Origin: Cordylochernes scorpioides
Lineage: Eukaryota > Arthropoda > Arachnida > Pseudoscorpiones > Chernetidae
Assembly: GCA_030710605.1 (NCBI GenBank)
Contig: CP092886.1
Coordinates: forward strand, 47,779,794-47,843,793
DNA: 64,000 nt
Direction: 5' to 3'
Made by a program: the position numbers and the translations under genes. The stretch's first letter is position 1, and each line of letters opens with the position of its first letter. The notes under the pieces are model-generated. The model searched no databases and was not told the origin of the DNA. It saw only the letters and a program-made list of their open reading frames with translations. Of this stretch, positions 54,398 to 64,000 are shown piece after piece.

Positions 54398-54674
54398 TAT
54401 TTACCAATTATTTTATAAATTTACATCTATTTATTCATATATTTTTATCATTTTTGATCTTATCTATTTATGATAAGGCACAATTTGGATTATAGATTAT
54501 AAGCACAAGGTAATAAGATCATATCCAAATGAATAAATAGTGTGGATAAGGCACAATTTGGATTATAGATTATAAACACAGGGTGATAAGACCAAATCCA
54601 AATAAATAAATATTGTTCCATACTTTTTCTGAAGATGGTAACAACGCTGTTACCGAAATGTCACACACTATTTA
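54398..54674. repeat. Foldback MITE family sequence
   Basis: GATAAGGCACAATTTGGATT occurs twice (54472, 54546), each followed by AAGAYCAWATCCAAATRAAT. TCACACACTATTTA then meets P4. No gene. Confidence 0.7.
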
Positions 54675-56069
54675 CAGTAAAACCCTGCTAATACGAACCC
54701 TGGATATAACGAACCTTCCCTTATAACGAACCCACGGCAATTCCCTATTCCATTCCATTGAAATTACCATCGTTATAACGAACTTTGCGATTTTTAAAAT
54801 AATGAACTAGCCCTATAACGAACCTATTTTTGGTCCCAAAATGATAAAATCTATTAAAAATACGAACTTAAAATTGTGATTTAAAAATTTTTTAGAACAA
54901 CAAAATTTTGAGCATGTTTCAGCTCGCGGATCGCGATTTCCAAACAAAAAATTAGCGCATTGTTTGTTTTCATTTCTATTCTATTTTTGCTGCATGTTGT
55001 ATACATTTTTACACAGTATACTTTTATTTAATAGAATATCTTTGCATTCGACAATTTTGATATAGAAGAAAAATACAAATGGTTTCCAAAATAAAGAAAA
55101 GAAACAAAGAGTGGCGTTCTAAAAAATAACAGTGGCAGCATGCCCTTTTAGATGAGTTCTATATCAAGTTTAAACTAGGCTAAAAAATAATTCTAATTAA
55201 TTTTAAAACCAGAAATGGTTTGAATAACAGGTTAAAAACAAAATTTAATATACACTCCAGAAGAATATGTGGAAACTGGAATTGGAAGAAGAAGAAAAAA
55301 AAAACAGTTCCCCATGTCTTATGGGCCACAAACAAATTGACTTATAAATTCTCAAAAAAATACCACAACAGTTCTATTTTTAGAATGGAATTCTTGTTAG
55401 GTATATGACTCATTCAGGTTTCGCGGATATTCCCCCATGCCGGCCGTTTTACCACCGATTTTGTGTTTGCAAATTGGTGTTTTTATTCACAATTTTACCG
55501 ATCGCGCTATCGTATCAGCATGTCTCGCGTCCGATTTTTCTGAATTGGATACTTTTGATTCTTCCTCAATTGATTTAGAATACACAGAGCTTTATTTCTT
55601 TGATGGAAATAACCATTATTTAAGACAATTCTAATTTTCAAATTTCACTTTCAAACAAAAAGATATTAGAGGCATTTTTTCAAATAAATATAGTATTGTA
55701 TTATTTGAGAAAGATATTCTAAAATACTCTTATACCTTTTGAATATATAATTAATAATTTTTTGCCTAGGGGATTTGGTTTAATTTTTAAATAATACATA
55801 GGTTTATATATAAGCATGTATGCTAATGATAAGAAGAACCTATTATCAAATGACTTCTTTTGATATTCAGCATTACTGTAAAGAAATAGGTCAATTTAAG
55901 GAATTAAAATAAAGTACCATTATTAAGTTGCTGCCTTTATCTGTTTGTATGGCTGTTTTTTAATTATACGGTCTAAAAATTTAGAAAAGTTTAAAAAAAT
56001 GGCCAAACCGTGGCTATAGTGAACCAAAAGCTCTGTCCCATTGGGGTTCACTATAGAGGGGTTTTACTG
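54675..56069 (+). mobile_element. Pogo/Tigger deletion derivative P4
   Basis: TA-flanked, 1395 bp, ends CAGTAAAACCCTGCTAATAC and, reverse-complemented, CAGTAAAACCCCTCTATAGT. Interior as in P1, including ATGGTTTCCAAAATAAAGAA near 55078 and the acidic frame SDFSELDTFDSSSID near 55535. It interrupts a foldback MITE whose text resumes at 56070 (TATTTATTTGGATTTGGTCT). Confidence 0.85.
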
Positions 56070-56350
56070 TATTTATTTGGATTTGGTCTTATTACCTTGT
56101 TCTTATTAATTCAATTTTGTATTTAACCTTATATGGATGATGTAATAAAATATATAGTTTGAATATAAATCACTCTCTCTCCCTCTTAAGTGAAATGATT
56201 TGAAAATAAAAATTTTAAAATGAAACACAAAATGATGATGATAAAATTAATGGCATATCATTTGAACCTCATTACTAATTAGAGTATGATAAAGCACAAT
56301 TTGGATTATAGATTATAATAAAAGAAAACAAGACCTAATCCAAATAAATA

Positions 56351-56410
56351 CAGTAAAACCCCTCTATAGTGAACCCCAATGGGACAGAGCTTTTGGTTCA
56401 CTATAGCCAT
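56351..56410 (-). repeat. Solo pogo/Tigger end fragment P5
   Basis: CAGTAAAACCCCTCTATAGT through GGTTCACTATAGCCAT is the right 60 bp of the P1-P4 family in reverse orientation, after a TA. The rest is missing. 56070-56350 before it is foldback-MITE text and AT-rich filler. Confidence 0.8.
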
Positions 56411-56539
56411 AGAGTAATAATGATATATTTGTTAATATTCATTAAAGCAAAATTCACCTGGTAAACATAAACCAGTGGAGAAGTCTGGTGAAGCAGGGTC
56501 ATTTAGAGTCAGTATATAATAATTATTACACGTCCAAAA

Positions 56540-56799
56540 TGCGGAGGTCGGTGGAAGGTGGTCTAAGCTGTTGGTCTTCGACCGCTACGACCCAGGATTG
56601 AATCCCACCTTGGTCACTTTTTTCAAATTAAAAAATGCTCTAATGGCCACCGATTCCTGCAAAAGTCCAACCACATCAGTGAGTGAAAGTAACCAAAAGG
56701 AGCTCTGACATATTTGTAAGTGCAAAATTTGAACTGCTTTTCACATGTGTAAACATGTGGTGCATTTACAGTAAAAGCACTCACCAACTTTTACCCTCT
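56540..56799 (+). mobile_element. tRNA-derived SINE, copy 3
   Basis: Head GGTCGGTGGAAGGTGGTCTA and box B-like GGATTGAATCCC, then body text CATATTTGTAAGTGCAAAAT and ACATGTGTAAACATGTGG. Its 3' end abuts R365d. Diverged and probably old. Confidence 0.8.
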
Positions 56800-57028
56800 C
56801 AGTGGCAGGCCGACTTAGCTCCAAAAGAAATGGCCACCTCTGACATGAGGAACAGACGCCATGTGCAGTCGCTCCTAACTTAGAGTACAAACGCTGCTCA
56901 TCCTGTATTCCTGGATTAGGAGCCCTTATAAGGTACTATCAGCCAGGCCAGCTGAGCCCAGGTTTTTTAGTGAGCTTGTTACTGCTCCCCCTTCTCCTTT
57001 TTCATCTGGGCTTAGGACCGGCAAAGAC
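56800..57028 (-). mobile_element. R365 retroposed repeat, copy d (reverse, partial)
   Basis: The reverse complement matches R365 from TTTGCCGGTCCTAAGCCC to GCCTGCCACTGAG, without the 3' tail. Confidence 0.82.
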
Positions 57029-57064
57029 TGTGTTGTTAGATTATATAATGAGTATAAATGTATT

Positions 57065-58719
57065 CATGATGAATTTCAAGCAGAATACTTAATTATAATG
57101 AGAAAAATCAATTGTTTGAGTCCAAAGCGATCCATTGAATATTTTATATAAAAAAGGCATACCTGGATTTTTGAAAGAAGAAAAATTATTTTTCAAAATA
57201 TTTCGAGAGTAGCTCCTTCTTTAGTGCAATAAATTGGTAAAGAGGAAGCAATCCGTTAAATAATTTGGAAAAAAAAAATTTCTTTTCTTTCTTTTTTAAA
57301 GATCCAGGGACACCCTTTTTTATATAAACAGATAAATTAATATTAATATATATTTTTTGCTTGTAATAACAAAGAGGTTTGATTTAGAGACCTGAATTTT
57401 TTTATTTCTTCCTCTTTAAAAAGTAAGTCTTACTCCCAGCAGCTTCAGATTTGAAATCAAGCATCACAGCCATACAGATGGACACACAAACATTGCATTT
57501 ATAGAGATATTATTCACATATGTTGTGACTTTATAAAATATGAATATGGTTATGTGTGTGTGTGTGAAAAGACAGTATTTGAGAAATATTACTTATAGTA
57601 TTATAATCAATAAATTAATATATTTCTTGAATTTTGACATTTTTAGCTAGTAATTTCAAGGCGGTTTTAGGCTTTTTTTTTTTTTGACACAATTAAAATA
57701 ATTTTATTGACATCTTGTCAGTACATGCAAAAGTGCACAGTCTATATGCGTGATACTATAAACCATGAATATGGCACCTCTGCCACTGCTGCAGGGTTTG
57801 GTGGAGAATCGCCAGTGGGTCTCCAGCACACCACATATTTCGCGATCTACGTATTCTTCTGCAGAAATGGAGTAGTCATCCTGCACAGCACCACGGCTTT
57901 CTCCAAGGACCTCTCCTTGTAATCCCTCCTAGCATTTTCGGTCAGCAGAAGTTGGCAGAATGATCCATGGGAACTACGTCCTAGTGGACCCTCCTTGTCG
58001 CCTGGTATTGAGCGGCGCTCGTACTCCGACCCACCTTGAGGGAGCTTGAAATGATGGAGGCGAGAGGAACCAGCAGGCGCCGACGTGGTGCAGGTTCAGT
58101 AGGATGGGAGTGGGCACCACCCAGTGGTTCAGGCCCAGGATGGAAAAGGCCTGTTCCCAGAATTCCAGCAGCCGACGACGACGTGACAGCACCCAGGAAC
58201 ACGAAGACAAGGGTTCCATCCATGTCCCAGAGTCCGCCAGCCATGAGTAGGCGTTCTTACCTCCAGCTCTTTGTGAAGCCTGAACCCTCTTAAAGCAGGC
58301 GAACTGGAGTTAGGTGCTGATGTCCAATAACCCCACATCACCGACGGACACAGGACATGCCAGAACGCTGCCGGGAAGCTACGCAGTGCGATCAAGACAC
58401 CAAACAAACCGCGCCAATCTTGCATACAGTCTTGAGATGAAAGTGTCACTGGACAGGTAGGCCTGAGAGGGTAGAAGACTGATGAGAGCACCAGACTAAT
58501 AGCCACTCTAGCCTGCCCAACAAGAGAGAGACTATGGAGAAAAGGGGACTATATAGCGATGGCTCCTTCCAGTAGTTTACTAATGTGCTGATTTTGACCG
58601 ATGTTCCATGTCCTGGGGTCACAAAGTTGCCCAGAATGATGATTTTTTTTCTGTGCTCCAAGAAATTCCCAATAAGATTCCCAAATCCCAAAATTCCCAA
58701 TTAGATGGGAAGCTAACTA
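57065..58719. repeat. Paralogous block copy b with LINE 3' part
   Basis: Direct-orientation counterpart of 1250-4041. It includes the minus-strand LINE end with poly-T at 57673-57685 and ORF2 pieces (58700-57974), e.g. GRLEWLLV, LSSQDC and LRSFPAAFWHVLCPSV. It lacks the Helitron-like element, the tRNA and R365a present in copy a, and has a short extra segment near 58256-58300. Confidence 0.85.
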
Positions 58720-59626
58720 CAGTCTCTTTAATTCAACACCCCATGGGATCAGAGCTTTCAGTTAAATTAAAATAGGTGTTGAATTAAAGTTAGATGATTT
58801 CATCACAACATTCACTGCTAGTGAACATTTTTCTGAGGTTACCAAATATATAATTTTAAAAATATTTTTTGAAAATACTTTTGATATATATCTTAATTAA
58901 TGATGGGTGAATTGATACCATTTGAACTTTTTTTTTTTCAGACTATTTTCATGATTAACTTCTAGTGATAAATATAAAACTGCATTAAAATATATTTTTT
59001 AGGACAAAAGAAAATAATAAATTCTATTTTAATCTAAGTGAATAAATGCAATAGGAAGAAAGCAAATAAATTTAAAAATATAGAAATGGCTAAATATTTT
59101 ATTTAAAAAATCATTATCCTTTAAAGAAATCTAATTGTTGTTTGCTTTTAGGCTAGAACCCTATTTAGTGTGCATTCTACTTAATCAATCTTTAAAAGGC
59201 ATGCATGCCTTTCCTCTTCTATATTTTTTCAAATTGTTACTCATTTAAACATACTTGCTACTTCATTGTTTATGCTGGCAATTAGTGGCCACTTAAGTTC
59301 TGTGTAATTCGTGCAGGAGTAAAGAAAAATTGTGCAACATCGGCGGTGATATTTACAATGTATTGTAACACTCTTAAGCACGGTGCACATATAATAACTC
59401 CGGCCGCTATGTATGCCAAAAAATATTGTATTTTAGCATTAAATTTATATTTAAAAAAAGATTGATCCAATGTCAGAATTTGATTTTAAAAATCTGTCAA
59501 ATAATTAATGGTGTCGAATTATCGTTTGCCAAATAACTTTTGTTATTTGATAGGCTGGAGGTGGGGACATGCTCAAATTATCACAAGTGTCGAATTATTT
59601 TGCGACGAATTAACAAGGTTATACTG
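58720..59626. mobile_element. Pogo/Tigger-type MITE T2, copy b (uninterrupted)
   Basis: 907 bp, CAGTCTCTTTAATTC to ACAAGGTTATACTG, TA on both flanks. Provides the empty site for the unclassified transposon of copy a (near 58895-58905). Confidence 0.8.
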
Positions 59627-60124
59627 TATTGGGATTTTATTCTCCCCTTTAAAGTCTTTAACAATCACTGAAAAAAATTTAAGCCTCAACTCCCAACACT
59701 TTCTGAGTTGAAATCATGCATCACACACAGACATTTCTATTTATATAGATGATTGAAAAACAGGATTTAAAAAAATATAGAAATTGGTTCATTCCCATCC
59801 ACCTAGAAGTCTGAAAATTTGTACACTTGCATTATTATCTGAATTGGGGAAAGTACAAAATTTCAGACTTATATGTAGTCTAAAAGTATATTAAAAATTG
59901 GTCACAAGCTTTATGGACAGACTTGGGGGAAATTTGAACAAAATCGTTATAAACACAAGGTAATAATCTATAATCCAAATTGTATCTTACCAAAATCTTT
60001 ATAAATAAAAAAAAAAAAACAATACTGAATATTGTCAACATCAGCACTTACTACTGGTACCATTAGCCCACATGGATAGATTTAAGTTCTATATTTGCTA
60101 AAAGCTTTGGCTTCAAATCTATAT
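59627..60124. repeat. Paralogous block copy b, continuation
   Basis: Counterpart of 7589-8180. No gene. Ends at ATAT, where a solo LTR enters. Confidence 0.8.
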
Positions 60125-60469
60125 TGTTGTGTTTCAACAAGTAGCCGACAGATGGTACACCGCAGATGGTACATTAGGAGCATTAAAAATGATTTAATTT
60201 TTGTTTATTATACAACAACAACAACAAAAGCCTTTATTGAGGACCTCTCGTCCTATAAAGGATTCGCCAGTTTACAGAGTAATTGAAGAGAAGAGAACTA
60301 AGAATACAGAGAGAAACCTATATGTAGTAGGTCTAGTATAGTATTTTCTACACTGTGACTATATACAACAGCAGCAACAAGCCTTTTACTGGAATCAAAG
60401 TCTGATACAGGATTCGTCATTCTAATCCTGACAAAGATTATTTACATATAATTATTTACATCAATTAGA

Positions 60470-62773
60470 TTATGTATATAGCTTCCCCTTCTCTTCAGCC
60501 GTCTTCCAAAATTTGAACAACGCAAACGCTCCAGCTCTGTTTCTCACCACCTCATTTAACAGGAGCTCCAAAGAGAGTCCCTCAAGGCCTATTTCACTGA
60601 GGAGCACTTCTCGTTCGTCTTTCAGCCTCATACATGAGAGTATATGGTGATGTAGCCCCGGCTCCATTCTTGTCCCGCAAATCTCGCATGTCCATCCGTC
60701 TGTTTTAAATATTTTGGGGCGATCATCAGTAAAGAGCACCGAGAGGATTCTCAGTCCGGCAATACACCGTTTGACCCGAAGTGGGAAATCGCTGGACAGA
60801 TAGTGTTCCAGTAACGGAGTTGAGCAGATGTTTTTATAGTGGGGATATAGTCTTGAATTTGTTATTCTTGTGTGATCCTTTTGCAGAGATTGATCTATTC
60901 TAGTCCTGATTATGTGGGGAATTTCTCTTTGTAATGTTCTATAGTCTGTGCAGAAATTCAACCACTGAAATCTGGTGGTGTTTAAAATATTAACTATACT
61001 TCCTGTGAAACCTATATATTTTTTCGTTTCATTTCCCACAGCTGGGACAAGCAGAGCAGCGGCAATCTAGTTTCACCCATTCCCAGCATTCTCAACCAGA
61101 ACTTTAAGGTAAGTTTCAAGACTGTAACGCTGAGTGATACTCTTCCTAATTCTATCCTGAGCATGTATCCGGGGGTGTATCTTGGTAAATTTAGATATCT
61201 TCGCATAAATGAGTCCTGAATTTGATCAACAATTAATGCATGCTCATTTGCCCAAACAGGTGCCGCATATAGCAGGGTTGATAGAACCATCGCATCAAGA
61301 AGTTTCATAGAGGATTTAAAAGAGTTCATCTTCGACCTGGTCAGAATAGGCCATACCGCACCACTGGCAGCGAGAGCTTTACCCTTATAGTATAATGCGG
61401 CTTGCTTAAAAGAGTTTGTTGAGGTGAGTGGATATCCTAGATACATGTATCTTTCCATGACATTCAGTGTTTGTTGTCCCCAATACCAATTATCGGATTT
61501 TGACCGCTTCCCACCATTGCGAAATACCATTATTTTTGATTTGTTTTCGTTCAGCGTTAGCATATTTTCCTCAAAATAATTTTGTATCATATTAATTTTT
61601 AACTGCAAATTGTTCTTAGATTCGCCTATCAGTACAATATCATCTGCATATAGTAACAAATGGATATTTCCATGCTTTGGCAGATAAATACCAGGTATAT
61701 CAGAGCAGTCAAAAGTACTAATCAGGTCGTTAATAAAAAGTATGAATAAGTAAGGAGATAGTGGCTCACCCTGTAACACTCCGGATTTTATTCTGATAAA
61801 TTCAGTGAATGAATTGTTCCATCTCACCGCAGCTGTCATGTTTTCGTAGTAATTCTTAATTAGATTTATAAATCGGAAATTCAATCTAATGTCTAACAGT
61901 TTTTTCCATAGGAGGGCTTGGGGCACCGTATCAAAAGCCTTTTTAAGATCGATAAAGAAAGCGTAGAACTTTCGTCTTTTACATCTAAGTGTTATTTGGA
62001 TTAGTGAGACTAAAGTAAAAATATGATCCTGGCATGAATGTTCTTTTCTGAAACCCGCTTGATTTTCCGGTATAATTGCTCTATTTTCGGTCCAGTTGCT
62101 TAGCCGTATTTTCAGTATTGATGAGAAAAGCTTAGCAAGGTTGCTTAGAAGTGCTATTCCCTGATAATTGTGAGGATTGTCGGCATCACCATTTTTAAAG
62201 ATGGGATGTATAATTGTTTTGCACCAAGTTGTTGGGAATTGACCAGTTTTTAGAACTCTATTGTAAATATCTTTTAAGGCAGTCAAATAAGCTGGGGGCA
62301 TGGCTTTTATAGCTTCATTAGGACTATTATCAAGTACACAAGCCTTATTGCGCTTCAAGTGAGCGATTTCTCCAGTTATCTCCGACAAGGATATTTCGGC
62401 CATTAACTCGTCGTCTGGCATCAGTATAACTCTTATGGGCCAAGTTCGGTATAAAACTGTTGCCATTTTTGAATAGAAATGTTTCTGAGAGTTTTGTTCT
62501 TCTATTTTTAAACAGTGATATTGTTTTCCAAAAACCCGCAGAGTCCCTCACCTCCTTCAACCTCTCTTGTATTTTAGTATAGTAGGTTTTCTTTTTGCCG
62601 GTCAGAAGTGATGAGTATTTCTTTTTTAATAAAGCGTATGCCTTGCAGTCACCTTCACTGTTTGATCTTATGTAGATTTTAAGCTGAGATTTTAGAGATT
62701 TTTTTGTTAAGTAGCACTTACGGTCGAACCAAGGTTTGGGTTTAGGACCATCGGGTGTTATTACTATTTGCAT
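60470..62773 (-). pseudogene. LINE RT and C-terminal domain
   Basis: Three frames (62773-62345, 62466-61012, 61039-60470), each joining the next by one shift. RT: ENQAGFRKEHSCQDHIF, FFIDLKKAFDTVPQALLW, SGVLQGEPLSPYLFILFIND and YADD at 61650-61639. Then CEICGTRMEPGLHHHILSC, a CCHC motif, and the stop at 60470. All RT catalytic residues intact. Confidence 0.93.
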
Positions 62774-63210
62774 ACCAGCAAATCACCAGCTAGTACAACT
62801 TCGTATCCCTCTGAAATTTTAACTTCTAAACATTCCTGTAAAATATTTCTGTTAGTCATATAATTTTCATTAGGTGGTAGGTAAACAAATAAAATACATG
62901 TTAATATTCTGTTCAATTTTATAGTAATAATTATCCAGTGTTTTTCTATTTCATAATTTACTAATAAATCTTTAATAGTATTTCCAATTCCGACGATAAT
63001 ACCGCCCGAAGATCCACCCAGTTTGTGATTTCTGGAGGCCTTAGATTCTATCAATTGAAATCCGTTCAGTTTGTATCCTAAGTAATGATCAGTCCATGTT
63101 TCAGTTAGAGTGAATATGTTAATTTTTTTCAGGTAATCAACTAAAGGGAAAGTGAATGAAATCCTGACTAAACCGTTAATATTCCAGCACAACAGTGAAA
63201 GCTGTTTCTT
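62764..63210 (-). pseudogene. LINE endonuclease domain
   Basis: LLCWNINGLVRISF, IFTLTETWTDHYLG and GGSSGGIIVGIG are the first half of an apurinic-type endonuclease. VVLAGDLL then loses frame where the GDFN motif is expected (near 62775). Catalytic Glu of LTETW present. Confidence 0.88.
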
Positions 63211-63369
63211 TCCGCCATAGTTAATATTTTTGTTTATTTTTAATTAATTATTTAATCAGAGAAACAGCACAGATGACGGGTATAAAGTGTATTTGACCAT
63301 AGCCCACCAGGACAATGCACTACAGTCTTTGAATAAACTGAGTATTACATCCCCATCTCAGTCTCATCA

Positions 63370-64000
63370 ATATTTACCAATAAATATTGTTTTCATAGTT
63401 TTGTCCATCATTAGCAAAGAGTGCAGTTATAAATTATTTATAAACTTGATAAGGTACAATTTGGATTATAGATTAGAACTACAAGGTAATAGGACAAAAT
63501 CCAAATAAATAGTGTGTGACGTTTCGGTAACAGCATTTTTACCATCTATACTATGAGAAAAATATCACAGCATGTTCTTAAATATTACTGTTATCAAGTG
63601 TGTAAACATGATAGCATATAAGAAAAAAAAAGTTCTAAGACTACCTAAAATATTATTCTTAGAAATAGTAGTGGAAAATACCTCTTTTTTTTAAATAATC
63701 TTTTATATAACAGAAGGCATATCTGTAAAAATCATTGATATTTCTTCTTTCTTCCATTCTGTTGATTGTAGCACATTTCAATTAAAAGAAACTAAGACCA
63801 AATCCAAATAAATTGATAGTGTGGGACATTTCAGTAACAGCGTTGTTACCATCATCAGAAAAAAAAATGAGAAAAAATATCACAGCATATTCTTAAATAT
63901 AACTAAGAAAATAAGACCTAATCAAATTAATTAATAGTGTATGACGTTTCGGTAACAGCATTGTTACCAAAACGTCACACACTATTAATTTATTTGGATT
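63370..64000. repeat. Paralogous block copy b end, foldback MITEs
   Basis: Counterpart of 8166-8277 and then 8837-9480. No gene. A hairpin with GTGTATGACGTTTC/AAACGTCACACACT arms begins at 63903 and is cut by the window end. Confidence 0.78.

Larger units (their letters stand above)
60210..63225 (-). mobile_element. 5'-truncated LINE inside the solo LTR, perfect TSD
   Basis: Exact 13-bp duplication ATTTTTGTTTATT at 60197-60209 and 63226-63238. Minus-strand coding order endonuclease, RT, C-terminal zinc motif. The 3' end is a TTG-repeat tail, and a second TTG-tail-like segment at about 60361-60440 repeats its last ~70 bp. Truncated just before the endonuclease start. Clade not assigned; motif style is jockey/RTE/Ingi-like. 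Confidence 0.93.
60125..63369 (+). mobile_element. Short-form solo gypsy LTR split by a LINE
   Basis: Halves 60125-60209 and 63239-63369 together make ~216 bp resembling the gypsy LTR at 26368 (TGTTGTG start, CAGAGAAACRGCAC, TGTATTTGACCATAGCCCAC, end CTCATCA). ATAT flanks at 60121-60124 and 63370-63373, and copy a (8166-8190) is the empty site. The part between two TGACCA repeats of the long LTR is absent. Confidence 0.85.

Noticed and set aside
57704..57922. Short frames on both strands near the LINE tail in copy b
   Set aside because: They overlap the 3' UTR of the minus-strand LINE and are not conserved as frames in copy a.

Overview
This window is about 64 kb of AT-rich, intron-rich or intergenic eukaryotic DNA. 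I read it as an animal genome, most probably an arthropod. The support is a mix of piggyBac, pogo/Tigger, mariner-like, Helitron-like, Ty1/copia, Ty3/gypsy, several non-LTR (LINE) clades and a tRNA-derived SINE, plus arrays rich in CCTAA/CCTGA resembling the arthropod TTAGG telomere type. The species cannot be fixed from the sequence. There are no prokaryotic operons, CRISPR arrays or rRNA genes. The only conventional RNA gene seen is a tRNA-Gly(GCC). Almost every long reading frame belongs to a mobile element.

Layout. 1-9485: a LINE RT fragment, a Helitron-like element carrying the tRNA-Gly, the 3' part of a minus-strand LINE, and a pogo-type MITE. Nested in that MITE is an almost intact 2.63-kb DNA transposon with ~185-bp terminal inverted repeats and an unfamiliar ~550-aa protein. 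This block is paralogous to 57065-64000, so the two copies act as natural filled/empty site pairs. 10517-15600: a pogo deletion derivative, a mariner MITE, and a 282-bp tandem array interrupted by a piggyBac. 16.9-26 kb: GC-richer islands with good splice signals (a candidate host transcription unit) holding a young copia element. 26-32 kb: SINE, young gypsy with near-identical 425-bp LTRs, foldback MITE. 32-37 kb: very AT-rich with palindromes and tandem repeats. 37347-42369: mariner-like transposon broken by an I-type LINE and by a 371-bp retroposed repeat. 42.4-54.4 kb: a stack of LINE, LTR fragment, piggyBac, pogo, second piggyBac and a GC-rich LINE lacking an endonuclease. 54.4-57 kb: pogo, SINE and retroposed repeats. 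57-64 kb: second paralogous block, with a solo LTR split by another LINE.

The genes do not form a pathway. The window is best read as a stratigraphy of insertions, many datable relative to each other by target-site duplications (TSDs) and by the two paralogous blocks. Most element ORFs are broken, often by single-base changes in homopolymers. This holds even in the two LTR elements whose LTRs are ~99% identical. Real recent decay and uncorrected long-read indels are both possible explanations.
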